64,000 nt of DNA from NCBI RefSeq assembly GCF_023072595.1, contig NZ_JALLGK010000001.1:1240001-1304000 (forward strand), written 5' to 3'. The notes under the pieces were generated by a model, which was given only the letters and a program-made list of their open reading frames with translations, made no database searches and had not been told where the DNA came from. Both the position numbers and the translations under genes were made by a program. Numbering within the stretch: the stretch's first letter is position 1; each line of letters begins with the position of its first letter. This document shows, piece after piece, positions 41,459-50,487 of this stretch. The DNA comes from Streptomyces sp. XM4193 (GTDB lineage Bacteria > Actinomycetota > Actinomycetes > Streptomycetales > Streptomycetaceae).

Positions 41459-41914
41459 ATGGCTGGAGACAAGCCGCTCAAGATCCACAACCTCCGTCCG
41501 GCTCCGGGCGCCAAGACCGCCAAGACCCGCGTGGGTCGTGGTGAGGCGTCCAAGGGCAAGACGGCCGGTCGTGGCACCAAGGGCACCAAGGCCCGTTACC
41601 AGGTACCGGAGCGCTTCGAGGGTGGGCAGATGCCGCTGCACATGCGGCTGCCCAAGCTCAAGGGCTTCAAGAACCCGTTCAAGACCGAGTACCAGGTTGT
41701 CAACCTGGACCGTCTGGCCTCCCTCTACCCCGAGGGCGGCGAGGTCACGGTGGCCGATCTGGTCGCCAAGGGCGCGGTTCGCAAGAACAGTCTCGTCAAG
41801 GTGCTCGGCTCCGGCGAGATCTCCGTGGCGCTGACGGTGACGGTTGACGCCGTCTCCGGCTCCGCCAAGGAGAAGATCGCCGCAGCCGGCGGCAGCGTCA
41901 CCGAGCTCGTCTGA
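41459..41914 (+). CDS. rplO: 50S ribosomal protein L15
   Basis: 151 aa. The basic, glycine-rich N-terminus [20 protein letters not shown] penetrates 23S r[23 protein letters not shown] follows. It is the last gene before a hairpin and secY. Confidence 0.97.
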   Translation: MAGDKPLKIHNLRPAPGAKTAKTRVGRGEASKGKTAGRGTKGTKARYQVPERFEGGQMPLHMRLPKLKGFKNPFKTEYQVVNLDRLASLYPEGGEVTVADLVAKGAVRKNSLVKVLGSGEISVALTVTVDAVSGSAKEKIAAAGGSVTELV

Positions 41915-41937
41915 GAGTGACGCCGTGATGGCCTTCC

Positions 41938-41964
41938 GGGGATGCCCTCAACAGGGGCATCCCC
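41938..41964 (+). terminator. Hairpin between rplO and secY
   Basis: GGGGATGCCC pairs with GGGCATCCCC around TCAACAG, 24 nt after the rplO stop. It suggests that secY-adk can be transcribed apart from the spc ribosomal genes. Confidence 0.6.
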
Positions 41965-42123
41965 GTTGGTCATTCCACGGGCGGCCCTCTCGCGGGTAAG
42001 GTGGCGGACACTGCCCGCGGCCGTGACCATCGCTGTGGGCACGAAGAGTTGCTTTTCCGTCATATCCATCGTTTCTCAAGACCGTCACCTCTCGCGTAGG
42101 ACGCGGAGGCCGCAGGAGGTACC

Positions 42124-43440
42124 GTGCTCAGCGCGTTCACCCGGGCGTTCAAGACGCCCGACCTGCGCAAGAAGCTGCTGTTCACGCTGAGCATCATCGT
42201 GCTCTTCCGGCTGGGATCCCAGATCCCGACGCCGGGTGTCAGCTATGAGCAAGTCCAGGTTTGCAAGGACGAGGCGGGCAGCGGGCAGTCGGGTCTGTTC
42301 GACCTGGTGAACATGTTCAGTGGTGGCGCACTGATGCAGATCACCATCTTCGCGCTCGGGATCATGCCGTACATCACGGCAAGCATCATCCTTCAGCTGC
42401 TCGTCGTGGTGATCCCGCGACTCGAGGCGCTGAAGAAGGAGGGTCAGGCCGGCCAGGCCAAGATCACCCAGTACACGCGTTATCTGACCATCGCGCTCGC
42501 GGTGCTCCAGGCGACCGGTCTGGTCGCGGCGGCCCGCAGCGGCACCCTCTTCCAGGGATGCAGCGTCGCCAACGAAGTCGTGCCGGACGGCTCGATGTTC
42601 GTCACCATCTCGATGGTGGTCGTGATGACCGCGGGCACCGCGCTGATCATGTGGCTCGGAGAGCTCATCACCGACCGCGGTATCGGCAACGGCATGTCGA
42701 TGCTGATGTTCGTCTCCATCGCCTCGGGTTTCCCGGGCGCACTGTGGGCGATCAAGCAGCAGGGCGACCTGGCGGGCGGTTGGATCGAGTTCGGGACCGT
42801 GATCCTCTGCGGTCTCGGAATGGTCGGTCTGGTTGTCTTCGTCGAGCAGGCTCAGCGCCGAATTCCGGTGCAGTACGCGAAGCGGATGATCGGGCGGCGT
42901 TCGTATGGTGGGACGTCGACCTACATTCCGCTGAAGGTGAACCAGGCAGGTGTGATTCCTGTCATCTTCGCCTCGTCCCTGCTCTACATCCCGGCGCTCG
43001 TCGTCCAGTTCAGCAACTCGGACGCGGGCTGGGCGGACTGGGTCCGGCAGAACCTGGAGCGGCAGGATGCCCCGCTTTACGTCCTGACGTACTTCTTGCT
43101 CATCGTCTTCTTCGCATTCTTCTACGTCGCCATCTCCTTCAACCCCGAAGAAGTTGCCGACAACATGAAGAAGTATGGTGGGTTCATTCCCGGTATCCGG
43201 GCCGGACGCCCAACGGCGGAGTACCTGGGTTACGTGCTGAACCGCATCACGTGGCCCGGCGCCATCTACCTTGGTCTGATCGCCCTGGTGCCCACCGTCG
43301 CGCTGATCGCATTCAATGCGCAGGGTGAGTTCCCGTTCGGCGGGACAAGCATCCTGATCATCGTGGGTGTTGGACTCGAAACTGTTCGGCAGATCGAGAG
43401 CCAGCTCCAGCAGCGCAACTACGAAGGGTTCCTCCGCTAA
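42124..43440 (+). CDS. secY: Preprotein translocase subunit SecY
   Basis: 438 aa from GTG after GGAGG. Ten membrane helices form the protein-conducting channel. The plug region (about 60-75), GGALMQITIFALGIMPYITA in TM2, and the cytoplasmic loops used by SecA and ribosomes are present. The TAA overlaps the adk ATG, so the two are translationally coupled. Confidence 0.97.
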   Translation: MLSAFTRAFKTPDLRKKLLFTLSIIVLFRLGSQIPTPGVSYEQVQVCKDEAGSGQSGLFDLVNMFSGGALMQITIFALGIMPYITASIILQLLVVVIPRLEALKKEGQAGQAKITQYTRYLTIALAVLQATGLVAAARSGTLFQGCSVANEVVPDGSMFVTISMVVVMTAGTALIMWLGELITDRGIGNGMSMLMFVSIASGFPGALWAIKQQGDLAGGWIEFGTVILCGLGMVGLVVFVEQAQRRIPVQYAKRMIGRRSYGGTSTYIPLKVNQAGVIPVIFASSLLYIPALVVQFSNSDAGWADWVRQNLERQDAPLYVLTYFLLIVFFAFFYVAISFNPEEVADNMKKYGGFIPGIRAGRPTAEYLGYVLNRITWPGAIYLGLIALVPTVALIAFNAQGEFPFGGTSILIIVGVGLETVRQIESQLQQRNYEGFLR

Positions 43441-44099
43441 TGCGTATCGTCCTCGTCGGACCGCCTGGAGCGGGCAAGGGCACGCAGGCTGCGCTCCTCG
43501 CCCAGACTCTGTCTGTTCCGCACATCTCCACCGGCGACCTCTTCCGCGCCAACATCAGCCAGGGCACCGAACTCGGGCTCAAGGCCCAGCAGTTCATGCG
43601 CGAGGGCAAGCTGGTGCCGGACGAGGTCACCATCGGGATGGCCAAAGACCGGATGGACCAGGCGGACGCCGAGGACGGGTTTCTGCTCGACGGATTCCCC
43701 CGCAACCTCGCACAGGCCGAAGCGCTCGACGGGATCCTCCGCGACGCGGAGCTGAAGCTCGACGCGGTGCTGGACCTGGAGGTCCCCGAGGAGGAGATCG
43801 TCAAGCGGATCGCCGGGCGGCGCATGTGCCGTCAGGACAGCAGCCACATCTTCCACGTCGAGTACAGCCCCTCCAAGGAGCAGGGCGTGTGCGACACGTG
43901 CGGTGGTGAGCTGTACCAGCGCGAGGACGACCACGAGGACACCGTGCGCAAGCGCCTCGAGGTCTACCACAGCGAGACCGAGCCGATCATCGACTACTAC
44001 CGCTCCCAGGGCCTGGTGACCACGCTCTCCGCGCTCGGCGCGGTGTCCGACGTCACCTCCCGGGCGCTGAACGCGCTCGGCCGGGCCGAGGCCGCGTAG
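43440..44099 (+). CDS. adk: Adenylate kinase
   Basis: 219 aa. It interconverts 2 ADP with ATP and AMP. The P-loop GPPGAGKGTQ is at 7-16, the AMP-binding region is STGDLFRANI, and the LID carries RRMCRQDSSH and VCDTCGGELYQREDD, a likely zinc-binding LID. In most streptomycetes map follows; here a strong hairpin ends the run and a NACHT gene lies opposite. Confidence 0.97.
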   Translation: MRIVLVGPPGAGKGTQAALLAQTLSVPHISTGDLFRANISQGTELGLKAQQFMREGKLVPDEVTIGMAKDRMDQADAEDGFLLDGFPRNLAQAEALDGILRDAELKLDAVLDLEVPEEEIVKRIAGRRMCRQDSSHIFHVEYSPSKEQGVCDTCGGELYQREDDHEDTVRKRLEVYHSETEPIIDYYRSQGLVTTLSALGAVSDVTSRALNALGRAEAA

Positions 44100-44118
44100 T
44101 CGAAGCAGCTTTCGGCAG

Positions 44119-44176
44119 CACTGAACACCGGTGGCCGCGAACCCCGATCCGGGGTCGCGGCCACCGGCGTTCAGTG
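44119..44176. terminator. Bidirectional terminator between adk and the NACHT gene
   Basis: A stem of about 26 bp, CACTGAACACCGGTGGCCG at one end and CGGCCACCGGCGTTCAGTG at the other, with one mismatch, one bulge and a GATCC loop. It lies between two convergent stops. Confidence 0.85.
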
Positions 44177-44178
44177 CG

Positions 44179-47100
44179 TCAGACGCGCGGTCGGGGCCGG
44201 CGCACGACCTCGACCGCGGGCGGCAGCCCCTCCAGGCCGGTGAGGTTCTCGACGCGGCTGAGGAAGAGCGTGCGCAGCTCCGGGGCGGCGGCCAGGGCCG
44301 TCACGTCCAGCTCGGTGGCGTCGTGTATCTGCAGTGCCTGCATCGCCGGGAAGAGCTGGACCAGACGGCGCACCCACTCGGTCGGGCCGCCGCCGCGCAC
44401 GCACGGGTAGGTGACGCCGGCCAGCGGCACCGGATCCGTCTCCGCCGTGGGCAGCGCAACCGACTCCAGATGGAGCGTGCGGAGCTCGGGGAGGGCGTGC
44501 AGCGCGTTCCAGTCGGCGAGTTGGAGCGGACGCTCGCGCTGGGCGACATGGAGCCTGGTCAGCTGCGGGCAGCGCTCGATGCCGCGCAGCCGCACCGTCC
44601 AGGAGGAGAGCCCGAGCTCGGTCAGCGGCAGCCCGAACGGGAGCACGGCCGCCGCGTCGTCGCACTGCGACATGCTGCCGAAGACCAGCCTGCTCAGCCG
44701 GTCCATGTCCTGGAGCGGCCCGAAGTCGCGCAGCTTCGGCAGCAGATTGAGATGCAGTGAACGCAGCGGCAGGTCGCCGATGTCGGAGAGGTCTCTCAGG
44801 CTCAGGCAGCCGGAGACTCTGAGCCGGGTGAGCGACGTGCAGCCGCGGAGCTCGTCCAGGTTCTCGATCAGGTTGTTGTTGACGAGCTCGAACTCGGCCA
44901 GCCGGTTGCCGGCCACCGCCTCCGCGAGCTGGTCGGAGGTGAAGTCGCCGGACAACCGCAGATGGGTCACGGGCAGACGGAGGATCTGCTCCAGCTCGGG
45001 CGCCGAGCGGACGGTGACCAGGGTGGCGGGTACACGTTCGAGCAGCGGGCGCAGAATCTCGTGTGCGTAGGTGGCGGTGTCGAACCGGTCCCAGTGGCCG
45101 GCGAGTTGGTAGGCGACCACGTTGCTCGGACGCTCCAGGAAACGCAGCAGCAAGGGCAGCGGCGCATCGCCGCCGCGCTGGCAGGCGGTGTGCACGACGG
45201 CCGAGGACTCGTCGTCCTGCAGCCTCTCGGGACCGGGCAGCAGATCCAGGATCACCGGGCCCGCCGCGGCGAGCTCCTTGGCCTCCGCGTAGCTGCGCGG
45301 AGGCACCAGCGCGCCCGTACGCGCCTCCACCTCCGCCCGCACCTGCGGGTCGAGCTTCGGTGCGTGCTCCAGGCAGGCGGTCGCCAGCAGGTGCAGCCGC
45401 GTCCGGTGGATGGGCTCGCTGTCCCCGCGCTCGATCAACTGCCGCAGCAGAGCAGCGCGTTCGTCCGGTCTGGCGTGGGCGACCGCCATCCGCAGCACAT
45501 CGGCCCACTGGTCGAGGTGGGCGTGCTGGGCGAGCACACCGAGATCGCCCTCCTCCACGGCGGCCCGGGCGCCCAGATAGTCCTGGAAGGTGCGGTGGAC
45601 GAAGTCGACGGCGCCGGGAGACGGCTCGCGCAGCAGCCCGGACCTGAGCAGCAGATGGTCGAACACCTCCTGGGCGTCGGCCTGTTGGGCCACGTACGGC
45701 ATGGTGGGCAGCGCGCGGGCGATCAGACGGACCGCACCTGACTTGTCCAGCTCGGAGCGGCCGTTGCGGATCAGCCAGTACGCCAGCTTCTGGAGCAGCG
45801 AGGTCTGGGCCTCGTCGTCGAGCTCGAGGGAGGAACCGGGCATCACCTCGCGCTCGACGTCCCTGCGGTAGAGGAGCGTGGAGAGCGCGGCGTCGTAGAG
45901 CGCTTTGCGACCGCGCGGGAGGTAGCCCCGGCGCTCGCGGTGGAGCGCGCAGATCAGGCCGCACATCAGGGGGTTGGAGGCGAGACCGGCGAGGTCCGGT
46001 TTGGTGCGCAGCGTCTCCAGCAGCGCGGGAGCGAGGTCGTCGTCCGCGTCGGCGGCGGTGTGCCAGCGCCCGACGAACGCGGTGACCTCGGCGCGGCTCA
46101 TGGGGGAGAGCGACAGCTCGCTGAACCGGTCCTCCGCGAGCCAGCCGTCCCGTACGGCGGTGGCCCGCGTGGTGACCACCCACTGGTTCTGGGGGAAGGC
46201 GGTGAGCTGGTCGCGCAGCCAGCGCCGGGTGCGTTCGCGCTCCTCGGCGGGCTGCTCGTCCACGCCGTCGATCAGCAGCACACCGCGCCCGGCGGAGAGC
46301 ACCCGCTCCACCCAGCCCTCCGGCTGGCTGCCCGCCAGCGGGCAACCGGTCGCCGCGAGGAACTGGGACGGCAGCGGGAGCCCCGCGCCGCCCCGGGTGA
46401 GAGTGCGCAGCGGCAGCACGAACGGCACCCGCCCGAGCAGATGCGGCACACCGGCGTCGGCGTCCTGGCGGGCGGTGGTCACCGCGAGCCACTGCACCAG
46501 CGTCGTCTTCCCGGAACCGGCGAGCCCGCGCAGCATCACACGTTCGTGGCCGGCGAGCGCGCGGTCCGCGGCCTGGCGCGCACCCCCGACCGCGTGCGGG
46601 AGCGTCAACCCGTCGCCGCGGCCGTCCTGTTGGTACTGCCGGGCGTCGGGCAGCTCGTGCCGCAACTCCGCCGACGCCTCCACCCGCAGACTCAGGTACG
46701 CCGAGTCCAGCGGCCATTCGCGGCTCTGACGGAGATCGAGCCCGTAGATGGTGAGCGAGTTGTACTTGCGGTCGACGAACTCCGCGTACCGGCGCTCGAA
46801 CTGGGCGTCCGCCACGGTCGACGAGGGCATGCGGTCGGCGAGCTGGTCGAGCCGGTCGACGACGTCCCGCAGCCGGCGGCTCTGCTCCACCTGCTGGCGC
46901 GGGACGAAGGAGGAGCGCTGGGTGAAGAAGTGCAGTATGTGCAGGCAGGCGGTCTCCAGCAGCGCCTCGTAGAGGTGTGTCGCGTCCTGGCTCAGATCCC
47001 TGGCGGCGTCCGGAACCGCCTCCCGCAAGCGCAGCGCGAAGGCGCGGTGGCCGAGGTCGACCGCCTGCGCGTCCTCCATGGTGAGCTCGCCGAGGCCGAG

Positions 47101-47376
47101 CAACGTACGGCAGAGCGCGTCGGTCACGGCCAGGTCCTGGTCGGCACCGATCGGACGTTCCCCCCTGCTCACGGCCCGACGCACCAGCTCACCCGCGATC
47201 CGATGCACCTCCCGCTCGCCGACCACCCGCTTCTCGCCGCGGAACGACACCAGACCGCTGATCCGCACCGGCGTCCTGACGAGGTCCGCTCCCCTTCCCT
47301 CCTGCACGAACAACCGCTTCACCAGCGGGCTCACCACACTCGAGGCCAGCCGGGTCCCCACCACACCGAAGTCCAT
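44179..47376 (-). CDS. NACHT NTPase with LRR-like C-terminus (bacterial NLR-related protein)
   Basis: About 1065 aa from the ATG at 47376; a GTG at 47403 would add nine residues, and neither has a strong ribosome-binding site. With the longer numbering, residues 1-260 are a helical effector-like N-terminus (FGVVGTRLASSVVSPLVKRL, similar to streptomycete NACHT N-terminal helical domains). The STAND/NACHT core has Walker A GLAGSGKTT (293-301), Walker B GVLLIDGVDE (374-383) and sensor 1 WVVTTRAT (408-415). Residues about 840-1060 repeat the leucine pattern LxxLxLxxxxL, as in leucine-rich repeats. Such proteins act as intracellular switches; several bacterial NACHT proteins protect against phage, and that role is inferred here. 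It breaks the adk-map linkage, is GC-rich like the host, and has no membrane helix or recognised toxin domain. Confidence 0.88.
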   Translation of the reverse strand: MDFGVVGTRLASSVVSPLVKRLFVQEGRGADLVRTPVRISGLVSFRGEKRVVGEREVHRIAGELVRRAVSRGERPIGADQDLAVTDALCRTLLGLGELTMEDAQAVDLGHRAFALRLREAVPDAARDLSQDATHLYEALLETACLHILHFFTQRSSFVPRQQVEQSRRLRDVVDRLDQLADRMPSSTVADAQFERRYAEFVDRKYNSLTIYGLDLRQSREWPLDSAYLSLRVEASAELRHELPDARQYQQDGRGDGLTLPHAVGGARQAADRALAGHERVMLRGLAGSGKTTLVQWLAVTTARQDADAGVPHLLGRVPFVLPLRTLTRGGAGLPLPSQFLAATGCPLAGSQPEGWVERVLSAGRGVLLIDGVDEQPAEERERTRRWLRDQLTAFPQNQWVVTTRATAVRDGWLAEDRFSELSLSPMSRAEVTAFVGRWHTAADADDDLAPALLETLRTKPDLAGLASNPLMCGLICALHRERRGYLPRGRKALYDAALSTLLYRRDVEREVMPGSSLELDDEAQTSLLQKLAYWLIRNGRSELDKSGAVRLIARALPTMPYVAQQADAQEVFDHLLLRSGLLREPSPGAVDFVHRTFQDYLGARAAVEEGDLGVLAQHAHLDQWADVLRMAVAHARPDERAALLRQLIERGDSEPIHRTRLHLLATACLEHAPKLDPQVRAEVEARTGALVPPRSYAEAKELAAAGPVILDLLPGPERLQDDESSAVVHTACQRGGDAPLPLLLRFLERPSNVVAYQLAGHWDRFDTATYAHEILRPLLERVPATLVTVRSAPELEQILRLPVTHLRLSGDFTSDQLAEAVAGNRLAEFELVNNNLIENLDELRGCTSLTRLRVSGCLSLRDLSDIGDLPLRSLHLNLLPKLRDFGPLQDMDRLSRLVFGSMSQCDDAAAVLPFGLPLTELGLSSWTVRLRGIERCPQLTRLHVAQRERPLQLADWNALHALPELRTLHLESVALPTAETDPVPLAGVTYPCVRGGGPTEWVRRLVQLFPAMQALQIHDATELDVTALAAAPELRTLFLSRVENLTGLEGLPPAVEVVRRPRPRV

Positions 47377-47403
47377 GACCACTGAGCGTAGGTGCGCACT
47401 CAC

Positions 47404-47766
47404 GTTCGTGTCGACGGTGCCGCGGGCGGCCGGACGGGGCGCGTGGGGGCGGGGTTGCGGGGTGTGTGCGCGGGGGCGTGAGGGGCGGGCGCACGGCGGT
47501 GGGGCGCGGCGGTGTGAGGCTGGGGCGGGTGGTGGTGTGCGGTGGTCGTACGGGAGGCGGTGTGCGGGGTAGGGCGGGGCGTTGGGGAACGGGGCGCGGC
47601 GAGGCGTCGGGTGACCTTGGGCTGAGCGGGGCGGAGTGGTGCACCGGTGGGCTCTGCGGGTCTCGCGGGCCCGTACGCATCCGTCGGTCGGGGAGCCGTA
47701 TCGTTGGGGGTTACGTCCGGCACGGGCGGTCAGTTGTTGTTGTCTGAGCTGGAGGCGTCAGCCGAG
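47404..47766. other. Divergent region between the NACHT gene and map
   Basis: A 363-nt GT-rich low-complexity stretch (many GGTGTG and GGGCG runs at about 47450-47600). It must hold divergent promoters; TATCGT at 47698-47703 is a possible map -10, without a clear -35. Confidence 0.4.
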
Positions 47767-48603
47767 ATGGTGGAGATCAAGACCCCCGAGCAGATCGCGA
47801 AGATGCGGGCGGCGGGGCTGGTGGTCGCAGCCATGCACAAGGAGTGCGCCGCGGCGGCCGTACCCGGCGCGACCACCAAGGACCTCGACGAGGTCGCGGC
47901 GAAGGTGCTCGCCGACCACGGGGCCAAGCCCAACTTCCTCGGCTACGGCGGGTTCCCGGGCAACATCTGCACCTCGGTCAACGACGTCGTCGTGCACGGA
48001 ATCCCGGACCGGGAGACGGTGCTGAAGTCCGGCGACGTGCTCTCCATCGACGCCGGCGCCATCATCGACGGCTGGCACGGTGACGCCGCCATCACCGTCT
48101 TCGTCGGCGAGGGCCACGCACCGGAACTGCTCGAACTCAGCCGGGTCACCGAGGAGTCCATGTGGGCCGGGCTCGCCGCGATGCGCAAGGGCAACCGGCT
48201 CGTCGACATCTCCAAGGCCGTCGAGGGCTACATCCGCCGCCAACCCCGTCCGGCGAGCGGCAAGTACGGGATCATCGAGGACTACGGCGGGCACGGCATC
48301 GGCAGCCAGATGCACATGGACCCGCACGTGCTGAACTACGTCGAGCGCCGCCGCGGACGCGGCCCCAAGCTCGTACCGGGGATGTGCCTGGCGATCGAAC
48401 CGATGGTCAGCCTCGGCACCGCCAAGACGCACGTGCTGGAGGACGACTGGACCGTCGTGACCGACGACCACTCGTGCTCCAGCCACTGGGAGCACTCCAT
48501 CGCGCTCACCGAGCAGGGCCCCCTCGTCCTCACCGCCCCCGACGGCGGCCGGGCGAAGCTCGCCGAGTACGGCGTCGAAACCGCCCCCGACCCGCTGGGC
48601 TGA
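47767..48603 (+). CDS. map: Methionine aminopeptidase, type I
   Basis: 278 aa from the ATG at 47767; the frame stays open upstream to 47647, but the family start (MVEIKTPEQIAKMR) and GGAGG at 47750 favour the shorter form. It removes the initiator methionine using a two-metal centre. Ligands are the Asp pair in SIDAGAIIDGWHGDAA, His in GHGIGSQMH, Glu in AIEPMVS and Glu in SSHWEHS. It normally follows adk. Here it is isolated by insertions on both sides. Confidence 0.96.
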   Translation: MVEIKTPEQIAKMRAAGLVVAAMHKECAAAAVPGATTKDLDEVAAKVLADHGAKPNFLGYGGFPGNICTSVNDVVVHGIPDRETVLKSGDVLSIDAGAIIDGWHGDAAITVFVGEGHAPELLELSRVTEESMWAGLAAMRKGNRLVDISKAVEGYIRRQPRPASGKYGIIEDYGGHGIGSQMHMDPHVLNYVERRRGRGPKLVPGMCLAIEPMVSLGTAKTHVLEDDWTVVTDDHSCSSHWEHSIALTEQGPLVLTAPDGGRAKLAEYGVETAPDPLG

Positions 48604-49347
48604 GCGCGGAGCGCGGTTGTCCGTGGGGAGCGGACCGGCCGCCCGCCTGCAGGCCGTGCGCGCCCGTACGTCCGCCACGTCCGTCCAGCTGTGGGGGAGC
48701 GCCGTGGCCGGGCCTGCCGCGGGAGCGCGGTGTGAGTGCGGAGCGTCGGACCGTAGCGGAATGCGGTCGCAGTGAGGGGCGGGCCGCGGTTCGCGGTGCG
48801 ATGAGCGGTTTCGGCGGGCGCGGTGCGCTTCGTGCACCCCGTGGAGGTATCCCGTAGTCCTCGGCGCCGGCTGGGTTGCCCAGCGTGCCCGAGGGCTGCG
48901 CCTGCCGAGACCAGGGCCACTGCGGTGAGAGCGCAGTGCCGTGGCACGCGCGGTGTACAGCCGGCCCCGCCGAGCTTCAGTGCACGACGGGTCCGTTGCA
49001 GTGAGCCCGGTGTGCCGTGCGCTGTCCGCCCAGAGCCGTAGACACGAGGCGGAACTGGCCCGCCGTCGGCCCAGACGAACTCTCCGCACCTCCCGCCTGT
49101 CCTGCCCCTGATCATCGGCCCGTCCGCCAAGCGTGACGTTTCTGCAGGTCGAGGCAGTCAACGCGACATCGAAACCGGTACACCAAAGCGTGGTGGTCAG
49201 ACCGTTCTGTCCCGGTTCGCCGTTATTGGTGCGGCGAAGGCTGCCAGAGTGATCAACGCGAAGTCCCGCAGTGCTGCGCGGCGTTGAAGTGCGCCCGCAG
49301 CGGACCTCGGCGTACCCACTCTCCGCCTACCTCCGAGACGAGGCCCG
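48604..49347. other. 744-nt intergenic region, no gene recognised
   Basis: GC-rich sequence with overlapping open frames in several phases and no recognisable domain. A short minus-strand frame at 49197-49403 ends in a hydrophobic tail (FALITLAAFAAPI) but has no supporting feature. It may be decayed sequence at the edge of the accessory cassette. Confidence 0.45.
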
Positions 49348-49800
49348 ATGAAGCGCTTGCTCATCGCCGTACTGGTCACCACCACGGTGCTCACCGCCCC
49401 CACAATCGCCTACGCCACCGCCGACCTCGGGGCCGCACGCGATTCCGAGACGCGAGCGGCGCTCCCCCGATTCAAGGCGATGCAGTACATGGAGACGACG
49501 GGCGTGGAATGGGAGGGGAGTTATCGATTCCTGCCGCCCGGAAAGTCGACGCGTGGAGCGTTCAACTTCAAGGGGAAGCTACGCTCTTTTGACAAAAACA
49601 ATGGGGCAAAGTTGGAAGTCCGAGTGGAAGGTTACGGAAAGCGCACCTATCGCGCGGCGCGGGGGAAAGCGAAGACATACAACGAGCTTGTGTATGACGG
49701 GGCAGCGCAGCGAACCAAGGATGCTTGGGTGAAGCTTTGCAGGGACCGAGGAACGTTGGTTCCTGACAACTGCACCGGCGAAGAGTATTACGGACGCTAG
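49348..49800 (+). CDS. Small secreted protein of unknown function
   Basis: 150 aa. The N-terminus MKRLLIAVLVTTTVLTAPT, ending near AYATA (about residue 25), is a clear Sec signal peptide, with no lipobox. The mature ~125 residues are basic with aromatic and Gly residues (WEGSYRFLPPGKSTRGAF, VEGYGKRTYRAARGKAKTY). Two cysteines near the end (KLCRDRG, DNCTG) could form one disulfide. No family is recognised. It is the first of three same-strand genes with an ABC ATPase and an FtsX-like permease, which suggests export, sensing or immunity for this protein or a peptide from it. From about 49480 the DNA becomes AT-richer. Confidence 0.7.
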   Translation: MKRLLIAVLVTTTVLTAPTIAYATADLGAARDSETRAALPRFKAMQYMETTGVEWEGSYRFLPPGKSTRGAFNFKGKLRSFDKNNGAKLEVRVEGYGKRTYRAARGKAKTYNELVYDGAAQRTKDAWVKLCRDRGTLVPDNCTGEEYYGR

Positions 49801-49808
49801 GGGGGGCT

Positions 49809-50480
49809 GTGTCCGTGATCTCTGCAAGTGGTGTGACGCACCACTACGGTCCTGGAAATCCGGTGCTGAGAGATGTGGACCTGCGTGTGGACGCAGGGGA
49901 GTCCGTCGCAATCACTGGCCGCAGTGGATGTGGAAAATCGACGTTGCTCCTGTGTCTTGCGGGAATTATTCGGCCGGACGGCGGCAGGATTCGGGTCGCA
50001 GGAGTAGACGTTATCGCGTCCGAAGATGAAGAGCTGAGCTCTTTGCGACGCGACTCCATGGGCTTTGTTTTCCAGTTGGGAGAGCTGATTTCTGAACTAA
50101 GCCTACTCGATAATGTTTCTCTACCGAGAGAGCTACAGGGTGAAAGACGAGCGAAGGCTAGAAGCGAGTCACTAGTGGTAATGGAGGAGCTAGGGATTTC
50201 CTCGCTCCGAGACAAGTTTCCCGGAGAAGTTTCTGGAGGCCAGGCCCAGAGAGTTGCTGTTGCCAGAGCATTGGTGCACCGACCATCGGTGGTATTCGCA
50301 GACGAGCCTACTGGTGCGCTGGATGAGGAGAATGCGGAGCAAGTTCTTTCCCAGCTCCTCACCATCACGAAGATTCATGGCGCGGCACTAGTAATGGTTA
50401 CTCACGATCAAGGGATTGCTGCAGCGGCGGACCGGCAGGTGCACATGGCTGATGGGCGCTTGGCCTTGGTGGGAGTGTGA
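49809..50480 (+). CDS. ABC transporter ATP-binding protein (LolD/MacB type)
   Basis: 223 aa from GTG; a second GTG at 49815 has better spacing to GGGGGG and may be the true start. Walker A GRSGCGKST is at 37-45, Q-loop FVFQ near 86-89, signature VSGGQAQR near 141-148, Walker B VVFADEPTGALDEE near 161-174, and H-loop VTHD. The EPTGALD form is typical of ATPases pairing with FtsX-like permeases (LolCDE, MacB, BceA). It starts 8 nt after the secreted-protein gene and ends 7 nt before the permease. Its base composition is much less GC-rich than neighbouring chromosomal genes. Confidence 0.92.
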   Translation: MSVISASGVTHHYGPGNPVLRDVDLRVDAGESVAITGRSGCGKSTLLLCLAGIIRPDGGRIRVAGVDVIASEDEELSSLRRDSMGFVFQLGELISELSLLDNVSLPRELQGERRAKARSESLVVMEELGISSLRDKFPGEVSGGQAQRVAVARALVHRPSVVFADEPTGALDEENAEQVLSQLLTITKIHGAALVMVTHDQGIAAAADRQVHMADGRLALVGV

Positions 50481-50487
50481 GGGGTAA

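Noticed and set aside
47404..47646. Short Thr/Pro/His-rich frames upstream of map.
   Set aside because: They come from GT-rich low-complexity DNA and have unnatural amino acid composition.
49197..49403. A minus-strand frame with a hydrophobic tail that recalls a transposase end.
   Set aside because: I cannot name a family, and there are no inverted repeats, target duplication or catalytic motif.
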